DNA from: Prillingera fragicola
Taxonomy: Eukaryota > Basidiomycota > Tremellomycetes > Trichosporonales > Trichosporonaceae
Assembly (NCBI GenBank): GCA_002335605.1
Contig: BEDY01000004.1
Coordinates: 1,798,001-1,862,000, forward strand
Length of the DNA: 64,000 bases
Direction of reading: 5' to 3'
The notes under the pieces were generated by a model. The model saw only the letters and a program-made list of their open reading frames with translations. It ran no database searches and was not told the DNA's origin. Below are positions 20,751 to 33,300 of this stretch, in pieces. The position numbers and the translations under genes are program-made. The stretch's first letter is position 1. The number at the start of each line of letters is the position of its first letter.

Positions 20751-22609
20751 ATGTATCTCAAGATGCGCTCAGCCGACAGCATCGCACGAAGCAAAGCTCT
20801 CGAGATCAAAGTCCACGCCCAAGGACGCTCGTTTGTCTCTGAAGACAAGCCCTTCTTCTGGCAGGCAGATACGGCCTGGGAGATCTTTCACCGCCTAGAC
20901 ATCCACGAGGCTCGGCACTATCTCGACACGCGCGCTGCACAGGGCTTCAATGTCATCTTTGGCGTTGTCTTGTAAGTCGCTACACGTGCTGGAGCGCCGC
21001 TGACCAGCATAGTGCGGAGCATGGGTAAGTCTGGTAAGGTTGTGGATCGTACTGAACAGATGGCAGTGGGTTCACGCTTCCCAATCGAGCAGGGGAGTGG
21101 CCGTTTGAACGCCTAGCCGGCTCACCCGAGGACATGTTTGTTCCCGACGTGTTCAAGCCAAACCCCAAATACTATGACTTTGTTGACGAGGTAAGTTCGC
21201 TCATCTTTTCGATGCTAGCTGGCATGCTGAGGTAAAGGTCATCGACTACGCCGCGAGTGTGGGCATCCGCGTTGCTCTGCAGCCGGTGTGGGGAAACTAT
21301 GTCGTTGGAATGTACCACTCGTTCACGCCCGCGCAACGCGTCTTCAACAATGTCGACGCCGCTAGAGCCTACGCGGCTTTTCTGGGAGAAAGGCAAGTTG
21401 CACCTGTGCTCCCAAGCTAATCATCAGGTACCCCTATATGCCGTGGCTGAACGGAGGCGACCTCACACCGTTCTGGTTTGACGACGCCATTGTTCGTCTA
21501 CGCTCCGGTAAATCTCTGGGAGGTCCCGAGGTGGTTGTCGAGGATTTCCGCCCCATCTATCACGCGTTTGCGGAGGGCATTACCGCGGGAGAGGCAAAGC
21601 ACCGCGCAGATGGCTCCAAGCCGCTCATCACGTTCCATCCAAGTGAGTCCAGATCCTTGCTCCCAGCGCTGATGCAAAATCAGGCGCGTGCTGGCTTCCG
21701 GAACATCCCAAAGCTATCGCCTCCAACTGGTTCCCCAACGCAGAGTGGCTCAGCTTTGACGCTATTCAATCTGGCCACGCCGCGATCATTGACCCCGTGC
21801 GGCAGGGGCACATGTGCGCCGGGATCTGGACAGGGCAGAATAGCGTCGACGCTGTGCGCGAGATGTACGAGGCGGCCACTGCGGATGGGAGTTTGCGACC
21901 TGTTGTTGATCTTGAGCCACATTATGAGAGTGAGCTATTTGTTCTGGAGGTGCACTAACGGCGCAGGCACTCATCACGACTTCAAGCCCAACGCACCTCT
22001 TTGGACTGCGGCGCATATTCGTCAAGGAGCGTGGCAAGCTGTCTTTGCAGGCGTAGCGGGGGTCGCTTATGGCGTCAACTCGGTCTGGCAGATGAACAAC
22101 AAGAACTCCAAGACGCATCCACCAATCCAACATGCCACACAGGCCGGTACGTCATGCGTGACTACACGCGGTGACTGACACGCCCAGAGCACAACTGGTT
22201 TGACGAGCTGCATCTCCCCGGAGCCGCGTACGTAGGCATCATCCACCGCTTCATCGCCTCGCGCCCCCGCTTCGATTCCCGCATCCCCGACCAGACTATC
22301 ATTACGTCTGACACGCACGACCGCCCGACGCCAGCCCACGACGTCGATGGCAAGGACGCACAGCTGATCGCTGGCATGCGCGATTCGGGCGGTGGATGGC
22401 TCGCAGTCTACTCCCCGCAAGGCGCTGCGTTCGACGTCGACCTGTCCAAGCTGTCCACAGGGCAAGTTGCAGCAGTGTGGTTTGATCCACGAACTGGCGA
22501 GACCCAGGCGGCTGGCATGGCTGTGGCTGCCGGGAAGGCGTCCATGGTCCCCCCGACGAATGGGCAGGGGCAGGACTGGATACTGCTTGTAGAGACCGTG
22601 GAGGTCTAG
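20751..22609 (+). CDS. glycoside hydrolase of the DUF4038 (apiosidase-like) type
   Basis: Eight exons give 528 residues: 20751-20971, 21008-21024, 21060-21190, 21238-21392, 21428-21642, 21684-21929, 21967-22146 and 22188-22609. All introns are 35-47 nt; the fourth uses a GC donor (GCAAGT) and exon 2 is only 17 nt. The start could also be 20763. The N-terminal strand and barrel blocks (FFWQADTAWEIFHRL, DTRAAQGFNVIFG, LPNRAGEWPF) and the later GAWQAVFAGVAGVAYG and VWQMNN fit the family's TIM barrel. The last ~90 residues (WLAVYSPQGAAFDVDL, then FDPRTGE) fit its beta-sandwich domain. No signal peptide is visible, so it may act inside the cell. The substrate is likely a plant glycan side chain (inference). 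Confidence 0.82.
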
Positions 22610-23212
22610 CCTCCTTCGGTATGAGATGCCAGAAGAGCTGCACGCGGCCTGTGACTGCATGAGAACGACAGCACGTCAGAGCGAGTGACAGCGAGGGTAC
22701 TCGGCGTAATTATTACCCAGGAATCTCCACCAAGGCACCCTAATCCCACTGCTGGGCCCACTACATGATGTCGCTCAACGCCGGCGCCGTATCTCCGCAC
22801 CCCCTAGTCACAGGCCACAGGACTGGCTGCAACAATAGCAGCAAAGCATAAAACCAGACCGGCTAGCGGCATCGAGACACTGGACCGGTGTCAACCTTGG
22901 CGGGCCAGCCGGAGGTCTGACCGGCAAGTCCCACTCACCCGTTCTTCTCACCCGCAATTCGGCCCACTCTCATCCGAGATGATGGTTGTATCACATGCTC
23001 TTACGAGAATGCGCGTAGCGGTCAGGCAGCGTGAACTGGCACTCGTAGCGACCAAGTCAGTAGCAGCATCGCATGCAACGACGGCGAGAACGTACACTTC
23101 TGACATGACCAAGACTAAGAACAAACCTAGACGACGTGGGCGTCTGGCATTTTACAGTATGCTACTGACTGGTACACCTCTCCTCCTCACCATGCACTGC
23201 TGCTATGCCGGC
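22610..23212. other. intergenic between convergent genes
   Basis: The 3' ends of two convergent genes. The open frames here belong to the antisense shadow of the next gene. Confidence 0.5.
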
Positions 23213-25051
23213 CTACTTGAGGTGGTGGACCTCCTGGAGCTTGTACACGGGCGTGGGGATCTTCTCATACCTGGCCTTGAGCTGGAGAGCGAGGTAGAGC
23301 GAGTAGTGCCTGCTCTGGTGGAGGTTTCCGCCGTGGAACCAGAGGTTCTCCTGCTGCGTGGGCTTCCACATGTTGCGCTGCTCTCCCTCCCAAGGTCCGG
23401 GGTCCTTGGTGGTGTTGGAGCCGAGACCCCAGCACTTGCCGACCTTGTCGGCGACCTCGGGCGAGATGAGGTCGGCGACCCAGCCGTTCATCGATCCGTA
23501 GCCCGTGGCGTAGACGAGCAGGTCGGCATCGAGCTCCTTGCCCGACTCGAGAATGACAGAGTGCTCCTTGACCTCCTTGATGTTGCCCTGCGCGAGCTTG
23601 ATCTTGCCGTCGGCGACGAGCTCGGCAGATCCGACGTCAATGTAGTAGCCCGAGGCGCGGCGCAGGTACTTCATGAACAGTCCACTGCCGTCGTCTCCAA
23701 AGTCGTGCATGAAACCGACCTTTTCGAGGCGCGCGTAAAAGTCGGCGTCGCGCTCGGCAATCTTGTCGTAGATGGGCTTCTGGAACTTGCCAAGGATGGC
23801 GTACGGAACCGACGCAAAGGTCAGGTCGGCCTTTTCCGTGGTCATGCCAGCGGCAAGAGCGCGCTCAGAGTAGAGGTCGCCGAGACCGAGGTCCATGAGG
23901 GTCTCGGACTTGACAATGTGGGTCGACGACCGCTGGATCATGGTGACCGACTCGACACCGGCCTCCCAGAGCGCACCGGCAATGTCGTGGGCCGAGTTGT
24001 TGGCGCCGACAATGACAGCCTTCTTGCCCTTGTACTGGTCCGGGCCAGGGTGAGCCGACGAGTGGTGCTGGTCGCCCTTAAAGTTCTCCATGCCGGGGAA
24101 CTTGGGAATGTTGGCCTTGCCAGACATGCCGGTGGCGATGACGAGGTGCTCGGGCTTGAGGGTGAGCTTTTCGCCGTCGCGGTTCACGTTGACGCTCCAG
24201 GTCTTGGAGGCTTCGTCGTACGAAGCCGAAAGACACTCGGTGCGCGACCAGTAGGGTACCTCCATGACCTTGGTGTACATCTCGAGCCAGTCTCCGACCT
24301 TGTCCTTGGGAGCGAACACGGGCCAGTTGGCGGGGAAGGGGAGGTAGGGAAGGTGGTCGTACCAGACGGGGTCGTGCAGGCAGAGCGACTTGTAGCGCGA
24401 GCGCCACTGGTCTCCGGGGCGGTTGTACTTGTCAATGACAAGCGCGGGGATGCCGAGCTGGCGCATGCGGGCACCGAGGGCGATACCGCCCTGGCCACCA
24501 CCAACAATGACAACGAAGGGCTGCTTGGTGTAGCCGAGCTCCTTGGCCTCAATCTCGCGGCGATCGCCGTAGGTGACACGGTTCTTGGTCGCGCCGTGCT
24601 CGACACCCATGGGGCGGCGGGCGTTGATGGCCTCCTCGTGGCCGTGGAGCTCACGAAGGGTGGTGAGGAGGGTGTAGCAGAGGTCGCCGTCACCGCTCTC
24701 GTCGGCAGCAAGACGCATCTGAGCCTTGCAGGTACCAATCTTGGTCTTGAACGAGACCCAAGCGTTGACAAAGCCGTCGGCCTCGACGGGCTCCTCAATC
24801 GTGGCAAAGTCGGAAGGCTGCGTGTCCTTGAGACGAGCGTTGAGCATGTCGGCAATCTCCTCACGGCCCTCCATGGTGCGGAGGTTCCAGGTCATGGCGA
24901 CGAGGTCACGCCAGTAGCCGTCGGGGGTAAAGTGCTTGGCAGCAGCGTCGACGTCGCCGGAACTGAGGGCGCCCTCAAACGACGCAAGCCAGGCGTCGGC
25001 TCGCTGCTGAGCAGTGTGCGCGGGAGTGGAGTGGATCATGTTCTGAGCCAT
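23213..25051 (-). CDS. flavin-containing monooxygenase with N-terminal SnoaL-like domain
   Basis: A 612-residue single-exon protein from the ATG at 25051. Residues 15-130 (WLASFEGALSSGDVDAAAKHF, split here by family norm; then GYWRDLVAMTW) match the SnoaL/NTF2-like fold. From residue 178 a class B flavin monooxygenase follows: FAD-binding GGGQGG at 184-189, the FKGDQHHSSAH block close to the FMO signature, a second dinucleotide motif VIVGANNSAHDIA for NADPH, and LLVYATGYG. It should hydroxylate or Baeyer-Villiger-oxidise a small substrate using NADPH and oxygen. This two-domain layout is common in fungal genomes, but its substrate is unknown. The frame continues to 25096 without conserved sequence. 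Confidence 0.88.
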   Translation of the reverse strand: MAQNMIHSTPAHTAQQRADAWLASFEGALSSGDVDAAAKHFTPDGYWRDLVAMTWNLRTMEGREEIADMLNARLKDTQPSDFATIEEPVEADGFVNAWVSFKTKIGTCKAQMRLAADESGDGDLCYTLLTTLRELHGHEEAINARRPMGVEHGATKNRVTYGDRREIEAKELGYTKQPFVVIVGGGQGGIALGARMRQLGIPALVIDKYNRPGDQWRSRYKSLCLHDPVWYDHLPYLPFPANWPVFAPKDKVGDWLEMYTKVMEVPYWSRTECLSASYDEASKTWSVNVNRDGEKLTLKPEHLVIATGMSGKANIPKFPGMENFKGDQHHSSAHPGPDQYKGKKAVIVGANNSAHDIAGALWEAGVESVTMIQRSSTHIVKSETLMDLGLGDLYSERALAAGMTTEKADLTFASVPYAILGKFQKPIYDKIAERDADFYARLEKVGFMHDFGDDGSGLFMKYLRRASGYYIDVGSAELVADGKIKLAQGNIKEVKEHSVILESGKELDADLLVYATGYGSMNGWVADLISPEVADKVGKCWGLGSNTTKDPGPWEGEQRNMWKPTQQENLWFHGGNLHQSRHYSLYLALQLKARYEKIPTPVYKLQEVHHLK

Positions 25052-28000
25052 TAGAGCTGTGTTTGCGGGGGGCAGGTGGGCAATGGATAAGCTCACAGAG
25101 ACGGGGATGATGGCTGATATATGCGGATTGCAGGCGAGGTGGAGCTGGGGGGGCAGTTAGCACCGGGCCGGAGTGATCGGGGGCCTCCGAGGCTCGAGGC
25201 CGGAGCGACAAAGGCACGGCGCGTGTCAAGTCCAAACTTACAGATGCAGTGATAGGTGGTAAAAACAAGTGCTGAGGTGATGCAAGAGGTCGTGGGTGAA
25301 TGAGCCGGCGAGTGTGTGAAGTAGCTTTGTCGTGCTCTGGGAAAGAGTCTGTTCTGCAGCCTCAACCTCGCCCATTAATACGTTTTCTGGCCACTGCATC
25401 CTCACTAGTGACCAGCACTGGGTCGGCTTCCAATCAGCGGCCCCACACCCACCCCGGCCTCTGTCAGTGACAGTTGCGCTGTTCCGATGCCCCCTGCCCC
25501 CGCAAAACCCCACACCCACTCGTCCCTGATGCCTCCAGAACAACATGACACCGACCGTACCGAGTGCCGGAGCTGTGTCGCCGAGTGCAACGCCGGTAGG
25601 ATGTACCCGGGTCGCTGTTTGCGTCTGAACACGTGAAGCGATAGCCTGCTGCATGCTGCTGCATGGTCCATGATGTGATAATCCTCGTACAGCTACAGTG
25701 GGGCGTGCCTGGCCGGTAAACATGCAACCCGACATTTAAATGACCGGTGACACCGGCGATCACCACTCTTCCAGGCACCAACACCTCGGGGGTGGGGCGC
25801 CGAATGGTGGGTTACTGGGACGACATGCTCGTATGCATTCGTGCAGGTCGTTGCATTGCTCGCTTCCCCTTGAGCTACGCTTGAGCGCGTGGGAGCCAAC
25901 GACTCCCTGCCCCGGCGGTTCGTGTCCGACCAGGCAAATGAGCATCAGGTGGCTGGCCAGAGGAGGCGGATCGGGTGCGTTTAAAAGACACCGAGATGGG
26001 ATTAGAACGGCGGGCATGCTCTGCTCCACTGCCCTAGTCGTCGCATTTTTTTCTCCTTCCCGCACCCACCTGCACGTCTGGGGGTAGGGGTGCCCCGCGG
26101 GGACGAGCCCTGTTCCCTACGATCTCATGGCGCCACGACAGTCACCCCCTCAGCTTCTACCCCTCGGTGGCCTCGGAGAGGGTGTACGTGATGTCGAGCA
26201 CACACGCTAACCCAGCGGCGTTCCGTGTCCGCTCCTTTTGCTCCTGCCTCCCAATCATCTCTATGAACAGGTGTGGAACTGTCGGCGTACTCGGCTCTAT
26301 CCCATCGGTCCCAGGGATACGTCGGGTGCATGCTGTCATGTGAGCAGGTGTAACTGATCGGCATCGTCGTGATCGCAGAGAACAGGCAGACGACGCAGAC
26401 GAGCACAAAGATCTAGATAGCAACTGCGGATAGAAGCCGTTTGCGACAGCAGCCTCTCGGCGCCGGATTGCCTAGCACTCGTGCACAGTCGGTGTACTTT
26501 TCTGCAGTGGGTTGGGCATTTCACATACACCAAAAGGACCTACAAACACCTCATCGGGCCGACATTGAGTTGTCGCAATCACACACGGTTCCGGCTGCCC
26601 CACTACCCCACCATTCAGATGTCGGTAGATCATACCCAGCGAGGAGAGTACGACTATTTTCGAATGCAAAGCGCAATCCCAGCTCCGCTAGGCGTATGGC
26701 CCGCGCGACTAGTGCAAAGTCTAGCCGCTGATACCCCAGATGGCCGGCTGGAGCTTGCCATTCGGCGCCGAGATGTCAAGGTGCGGTTGGACCACCCTGT
26801 AACTGCCTGTTGGATCCAGCTGGAGATTGGACTCGGTGCGAGGCCGCCGAAGATTGGCTTGTAGCCGGTAAGACAGAGAGCTGTGTCAAAGTGCTGGGTC
26901 AGTTGTCAGCTACGTAGACGCCCCCACGGGCCACAGATGAGCTCGCCGTGGAATCATCAGAAACACCCAGCTGGAACATCACATGAGTATCTTGGCACTC
27001 AACCGCCAACACATCGGGTACGGCTCAGTCACTCGGTACAGTTGCATTCCATGTACCCCACGCGTGCGGGGACGACCCCACGGGCACGCCCGCAATGGCA
27101 AGGGACCCGACGCGACCATGACGACAGTCGGTGATCTACAGGGTGAGCCCTCGGAAGCCACCTTCCGGCAGGAGCCAGCCGACTACCTTGCCGGTTGCTC
27201 CCAGGACGAGCGACGGCTCGGAATCGCTGTCATTATGCGGCTGGCTGCGTCCGCGAGCGGCAGGGGCGTCCGGTTTGAATACCGATAGAGCCGGCGCCGG
27301 CGCTCCGTTGATTGTGGTCTTGACATGGTGGAAGAGTGGGTTAGACGGTGTTGGGTGCCGCGGTGGTTATTGCGAGTGTGGTGAGTCGTCCTACCCGGCG
27401 TGTTTTCTTTTGGGAGACAGTTTATTCGCCACTCGTCAAGGCTGTTTGAGAGACGATACATGTCTCTATCGCATCTCGACTCTTGCACAGGTCATCGACG
27501 GCCAAGTCGTCACCAGTGGTTGGCAGAGACTTGCCACACGCACTGACGACAACACCCCGGTGTTGATGGGCATCAGGGTCAGGTACGTACTGATATGCAG
27601 CCCACCGGCTCGGTCCTATCCGTTACTGTCGTAGAAATCGTCAAGCTCGTCAACCGAGTCCAGTTGGCGACTCGGCCGAGTCGATGGTGGGTGGTTGCAT
27701 GTTGGAGAACAAGGGGAACTGGGATGACCTGTGGGTTTTGTCCGGCTGGCTGTCGTTCATCCACTTCTTTGTCTCAGTCAGTGGGAGCGACTGGATCGCT
27801 ACTACAGCAGTGACAGCTCTCGGCGGCGAAGCAGGAGGCGATGGTCTGCAAGACAGGGGCGACTCAGAGTCAGAGGGGCTAGGAGTTGTCGCGGACGTCG
27901 ACCCACCCAGCTCCAGCCTCAAGATCGCGCGTCGTCTTCAATGAACCTCCATCAGCTCTCTACGCTGAACATTTCCCAGGCGACTGCAGCGCCGGGGCAC

Positions 28001-28060
28001 CCCAGCACTAGCCTGCCGTCACCAGAGCGGCCAGTCACCGGGGTAGTAGCCCCTCGCAGT
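25052..28060. other. 3-kb region without a recognisable gene
   Basis: Open frames overlap on both strands and none shows a domain, a family tail or a clean set of splice sites. The minus strand at 26260-26400 encodes a hydrophobic stretch followed by a polar one and could be a decayed membrane-protein exon, but I could not extend it. The region nearest 25.1 kb holds the FMO promoter. Confidence 0.4.
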
Positions 28061-28129
28061 CCACTGCCACCCACCCGTGCCACTCGCACCCACCCGCGCC
28101 ACTCGCCCACCCACCCGCACCACTCGCCA
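28061..28129. repeat. short minisatellite, about 19-bp unit
   Basis: Three and a half copies of a unit close to CCACTCGCACCCACCCGCG, with small length changes between copies. It lies about 80 bases past the 3' end of tRNA-Gly. Confidence 0.75.
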
Positions 28130-28205
28130 CGGCTTGCCCCACACCTCCCCTTCCCTCTCGCATCGTCCAAAAAGGGAACCACCCGCAACGTTCGTCGCGC
28201 GCTCT

Positions 28206-28275
28206 ACACCGTAAGGGAGTCGAACCCTTGCCGCGTCGATGGCAACGACGCATGATACCGTTTCACCAACGGTGT
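28206..28275 (-). tRNA. tRNA-Gly(GCC)
   Basis: The minus strand folds into a cloverleaf. The 7-bp acceptor stem is ACACCGT with ACGGTGT, the anticodon stem CGTCG/CGACG surrounds loop TTGCCAT (anticodon GCC), and the T arm is AAGGG-TTCGACT-CCCTT. There is no intron. A TTTTT run at 28169-28173 (minus strand) fits a Pol III terminator. The second copy at 43.8 kb differs by a compensated pair in the anticodon stem. Confidence 0.93.
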
Positions 28276-28571
28276 GTGTTGAGATGTAGGTGGTGTGGCG
28301 CGTGCGGTCCGGATTCACTTAGCTTTCGGCCGCGTTTTTTGCCTTCCTCTGCGCTTTTGAGAAGTAAGAGCAGCATGCTCGGTCGCCACAGTCTGCGGCG
28401 TGTGGGTGTGTGCGCTGCATGCCAGACTTCAGTCCGCCAGTCACAAAAAGACTCGCAGGGGCTCGCCTCAGCCACCTCCACTCCTTCGCACCTTTCTCCC
28501 CCGGTCCCTCGCCTCCTCAACGTCCAAACAACAGCAGAAAGCTAGGCTTTGGAAGAACTGAATTCCCTGTT

Positions 28572-28665
28572 GACGAGAGTGGGATTCGAACCCACGTCCG
28601 AAGACTGCGGATGTACTGAAATGCACACCTTAACACAGCGCCTCAGACCGCTCGGCCATCTCGCC
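28572..28665 (-). tRNA. tRNA-Leu(AAG) with 17-nt intron
   Basis: The minus strand gives an acceptor stem GGCGAGA/TCTCGTC, a Leu-type D arm (GCCGAGCGGTCTGAGGC), a T arm GTGGG-TTCGAAT-CCCAC and a long variable arm (TCTTCGGAC). The anticodon stem CTGTG/CGCAG closes a 7-nt loop with anticodon AAG only if 17 bases (28611-28627) directly after position 37 are removed. That is the standard place of a nuclear tRNA intron. Confidence 0.9.
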
Positions 28666-30310
28666 TGCTTACGTAAGCTGGCGTTGGGCTGGCCTTTGAG
28701 CGTGGGCTTTTGGTCGGAAGAGGGTGAAGACGCGGGTGGTGTGAGGTCGAGGTGACAGTGAAGCTGAGCTGTGTGGATAGATGGCAAGCTCGACACTGGG
28801 AAGGAGGACGGGGACCCGCTATCCCCGAGCGCCAACGAGCAGCCGGGCTGTCTATACCCCCTGGCGGTGTGCAGCATCAGCTGCTTCGTAAAGAGCCACT
28901 GGAGACGCCCTCTGTGTGACCTAGGTGAGAGAACGAGACGACCACTGGACCAGAATGTGTGAGATACAGACGCGTTCACAGCAAAAGGCACCCGGAAGCG
29001 TCGCCCCTCAGCGCGCACACCAGCCAGCACCAGTGCCCATCCCCGTCGGAGTTCGGCGTCCAACGTCCAACAGCAGTAAAGGCTACGCGCTGTTCATAGC
29101 CGACCTGCGTGCGAGGGGGTCTTGGCATTAGCATAGACGGGGCTGCGCCCGGAACTGCGGATCTTGCAGATCAATCACTCTGATTCCCGCCCCGCCCCAT
29201 TCTCAGGCAGTGTTGGCACTGTTTGCGCAGCTGACAGCAAAAGCCGGTATTGGGAACTTGGATTGTGGATGGAGAAGCAGCGGACAGTGCGTGGAAATGC
29301 CATGGTGTATACGGTTGAGGAAAGGGTGGAAATAGTGGCGGCTGGTAGTGAGCACATGACCTGCTCTATGCCGGGGAATCCGGAGGCTGTTGGTGGCTGC
29401 AGGCTTGGCTGCAAGAAGTTAGGAGGATGCAGAGCTGAGACGTGTCTCGCTGGCATCTGGCTCAGTGTCATGCATGTATGTGTACGAGCCGAGGAGGTCA
29501 AGCCTTTAGCTACGACGTGTGAGCTCACGTGCATCGACAGTCATCCTGTGCCATCCTTCTGGATCGTGCCTCGATACTTCGAGCTTCCCGGCCGCCGGCA
29601 CGGCCTTGCTCTAGTTCTCTCGGGTCTTCCTCTCCTCCTTTCGCTCCCCAGGCAGATGTCTCAGACAACTCCACAACCGTATGAGAAAGCGCACAGCCGC
29701 GCGGTGCAGTCGAAGTCGCAAACAACAAATGCAGTGAGCTTGTGTCATTAGACCTCGCCCTCCATGATCTCTCCACGATCCAACTTTGTACTCAGGAACG
29801 AGATCGGTGGTTTTCCCTGAATGAGATGGTGCCCCGGGTAGGCATCAATGGTCATTAGAGACGGTCATCGGCCACCGAGTGCTCTTCATGCCCACTGCTG
29901 CAACGTCAAGCCCGAACAAGGAGAGCCGAAGCCGCCACGGAACATCTCCCAGCAGCCTTGGCACCCATTAAAGAGGATATGGCAGCTGCGGGCAAGCAGA
30001 TGCTCATCCTGTGCATAGCCTGAGAGAGAGAGAGAGACCGTGTCATGCCCGACTGGCCGAATTCCATATACTATGAACCAATACGCATATGTATGTTACC
30101 CGGCACATCTCTTCGTGTTCAGCATTGGACACTCTCCCACACACACAGTATTCAACAGCAACCTGGTACGTGGACTGCAGTGCCGCGCAGATAAAGTCTA
30201 GACACGCTGACTTGACAGTAGCACAACTTCTGTAACTCACCACAACGACATCAAGCACACCCCGCGCCTCGCTTAACACCACCCACACACCTCTTTCACC
30301 CTCACGCACC
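28666..30310. other. intergenic, no gene found
   Basis: About 1.6 kb upstream of the P450 fusion gene. Only low-quality open frames and a GA repeat near 30021-30035 were seen. It may hold long regulatory sequence. Confidence 0.45.
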
Positions 30311-33300
30311 ATGTTGTCCACGGATGGCGCGTCTTGCCCAGCAACAGGAGCCGCAAGTGACGAGGGCCAGTGTCCGGCCATGTCACCGGGCTCGAGCTCC
30401 TCAGTCTCCCTCCCAAGTACCACCGGCACCTCGCCAGACGAGAACAGCGACGATGAGAAGCCCGCCGGAGCCCCCCTGCCTCTGCGTCCGATCCCAGGCC
30501 CAAAAGCCATGTATGTTATCGGCAACTTGCCCGACATTGACCCCGTCCACCCCCTCGAGTCGTTTATCCACCTTGCCAAGATCTATGGTGACATTTATCG
30601 GCTCGATTTGATGAGCGTTGCCACCCTGTGCTCGTCGTTTGAGATTGTCGACAAGCTGTGCGATGAGACGCGCTTCCAAAAGCATATCGGCCCGCCGCTG
30701 CAGCAGGTCCGCAACTTTGCTGGTGATGGGCTGTTCACTGCCTTTCACCAAGAGCACAACTGGACCATTGCTCACCGCGTGCTGGTGCCTGCTTTCGGCC
30801 CAGTCGCGATCAAAAAGATGCAGGTGAGTCTCGCGGATTGAGACTATCGCTGACATGCAGCCAATGATGCTGGACATGATCACCCAAATGCTCATGTCAT
30901 GGGAGCACCACTCGCCGCAGCCGTTCGAGGCCGCCGACCAGTTTACGCGCCTGACCTTTGACACTATCGGCTGGTGCGCGTTCCGCTTCAGGTTCAACTC
31001 GTTCCACACCAAGGACATGCACCCGTTTATCAAGACAATGTCCTTCCTGCTCACCGAGTCCGGCCTCCGCGCGCGCTTCCCTGCGTTTGTCAACTCGTTG
31101 ATGTGGTCGCGCGACGCGCACTATCACGAGGAGATCAAGAACTTGCACGCTTTGTGTGACGAGATTGTGGCCCACCGTCGTCAGCACCCGGACCCCAATG
31201 CCAAGGATCTGCTCAACAATATGATCCTGGACAAGGACACCAAGACTGGCGAGTCGCTCAGCGACGAGAATATTCGTTTCCAGATGGTAACCTTCCTCAT
31301 TGCGGGCCACGAGACGACCTCGGGCACTCTGTCTTTCGCCATGTACTATATTCTCAAGAACCCCGAGCACTGGCACAAGGTGCGCGCCGAGGCCGACGCC
31401 GCGGTCGCCGCCGCGGGAGGCAACCTGCTCAAGATCAACCCATCCTCTCTCGTCTACACCGACGCGGTCCTCAAAGAGACGCTTCGCCTGCAACCTCCTG
31501 TGCCGCTGTTCAGTCTCACCCCGTCTGCCGAGGAAGGCGAAATCCTCCCCGGAGGCTACCACGTCAAGAAGGGCAACCCCGTCATGGCCCTCCTGCACAC
31601 GCTCCACCGCGACCCCCGCGTGTGGGGCAGCGACGCAGAAGAGTTCCGCCCCGACCGCTGGCTGCCGCCCAACGACCCCCCGCCGGCCAACGCATGGAAG
31701 CCCTTCGGCAACGGTGCGCGCGCTTGTATCGGCCGCGGATTTGCAATGCAGGAGGCGCTCCTCGCGCTGTGTCTCATCTCGTCGCGCTTTGACGTCGAGT
31801 TTGCCGACCCGTCCTACGATCTGCGCATCTACCAGACCCTCACGATCAAGCCTGAAGCGTTCAACATTATCGCCCGCCCGCGCAAGGACAGGAATCAGAG
31901 TCTGCTCAGCGAGCTCATCAACGGCGGCACCTCGGTCGTGCACGCCGGGACGGCGTCTGGCGCCGCTGCCGGCCCGAACGGCGCGGTACCGGCCGGCGAC
32001 GGCGGGAAACTGTACGTCATGTATGGCTCCAACTCGGGCTCGTGCGAGGGTCTCGCCCAGGACATTGCCCGCGATGGCGCTGCGCGTGGGTTCGCCGTCG
32101 ACCTCGGTGAACTGGACAGCAAGGCCGGCGGCGGCGTGCTCCCCACCGACGGACCGGTCGTCATCGTCACGGCGAGTTACGAGGGCAAACCGACCGACAA
32201 CGCGCGCTCGTTTGTCGCGGCCCTTGAGGCTGCCGAGGATGCGAAAAAGCCGCTCGAGGGCGTCAAGTACATTGTCATGGGTGCGGGCCACCACGACTGG
32301 GCGGCGACGTTCCACCGCGTCCCCAAGCTCATTGACCGGCGCATCGCGGACCTCGGCGGCGACCGGCTCATGGACCTCTCGCTCGCTGACGCTGGCGGCG
32401 ACATTGTCGGCGACTTTGAGGACTTCCAGCAGAGGCTGTGGGAAAAGCTCGGAGCTGGCGGCAGCGGCGCTGCCGGCGTCAAGACTGAGGCTACGGACAC
32501 GGCACCACCCGTGCAGGTGCTGCCGAGCACGGCCAACCCGGCCGGTGAGCGCGTGCAGGCCGGCATCAAGGGTGTCGGCCAAGTGCTGAGTACCTCGGTG
32601 CTCACGCACGCGAGCGACATTACCCCGCAGACCAACTGCATCACCGTGCAGCTTCCCGCCGGCCAAGCCTATCGCGCCGGTGACTATCTCGCCGTGCTCC
32701 CCAAGAACCCCGCGCCGGTGATTGACCGCGCGCTGGCCCACTTTGGGCTGCAGGGCGAGGACAACGTCGTGCTCAACGTCGGCGCCAACCACCTGCCGTC
32801 CGGGGTGCCGCTGCGCGCCGCCGACCTGCTCGGGTCGTACGTCGAGATTGGCCAGCCAGTGTCGCGCCGCGTCATCCCCCAGGTCGCGGCTCTGGCCAAG
32901 GACGCCACGCAGCGTGCGGCGATTGAAGCCCTCGCAGACGGCTATGTGGCGAGGGTGGTTGAGAAACGCCTGTCGCTGCTCGACTTGCTGGAGACGTACG
33001 ATTCCATCGACGCCGGGCTCGACTTTTTCGTCCTAAACGTCCCCAGGATGAAGATTCGGCAGTACTCGATCTCGTCCTCGCCCCTCGCCGACCCGACAAA
33101 GGTGTCGCTCACATTTGTGGTGCACACCGCCGCCTGCCCCGACCACACGCAGCGCGCCCTCGGTGTCGCGTCCAACTATCTCGCCTTCCTGTCGCCGGGG
33201 GACAAGCTCTACTGCGCCGTCAAGTCGTCGGCCGGCTTCCACCTCCCGACCGACCCGAGCGTTCCCGTCGTGCTCTTTGCGGCCGGCAGCGGGCTCGCGC

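Noticed and set aside
22979..25054. 691-codon open frame on the plus strand
   Set aside because: It lies exactly antisense to the flavin monooxygenase. Its Leu/Val/Gly-rich composition is the mirror of strong C/G third-position bias in the real gene, and it has no domain.
25052..28060. Transposable element in the gene-poor stretch
   Set aside because: No terminal repeats, target-site duplication, integrase, transposase or reverse-transcriptase motif could be seen.
28061..28129. CRISPR-like array
   Set aside because: Units are about 19 bp, directly adjoining and without unique spacers; it is a minisatellite in a eukaryotic genome.
30897..32792. 631-codon open frame on the minus strand
   Set aside because: Antisense shadow of the P450-reductase fusion, with the same bias-driven composition and no motif.
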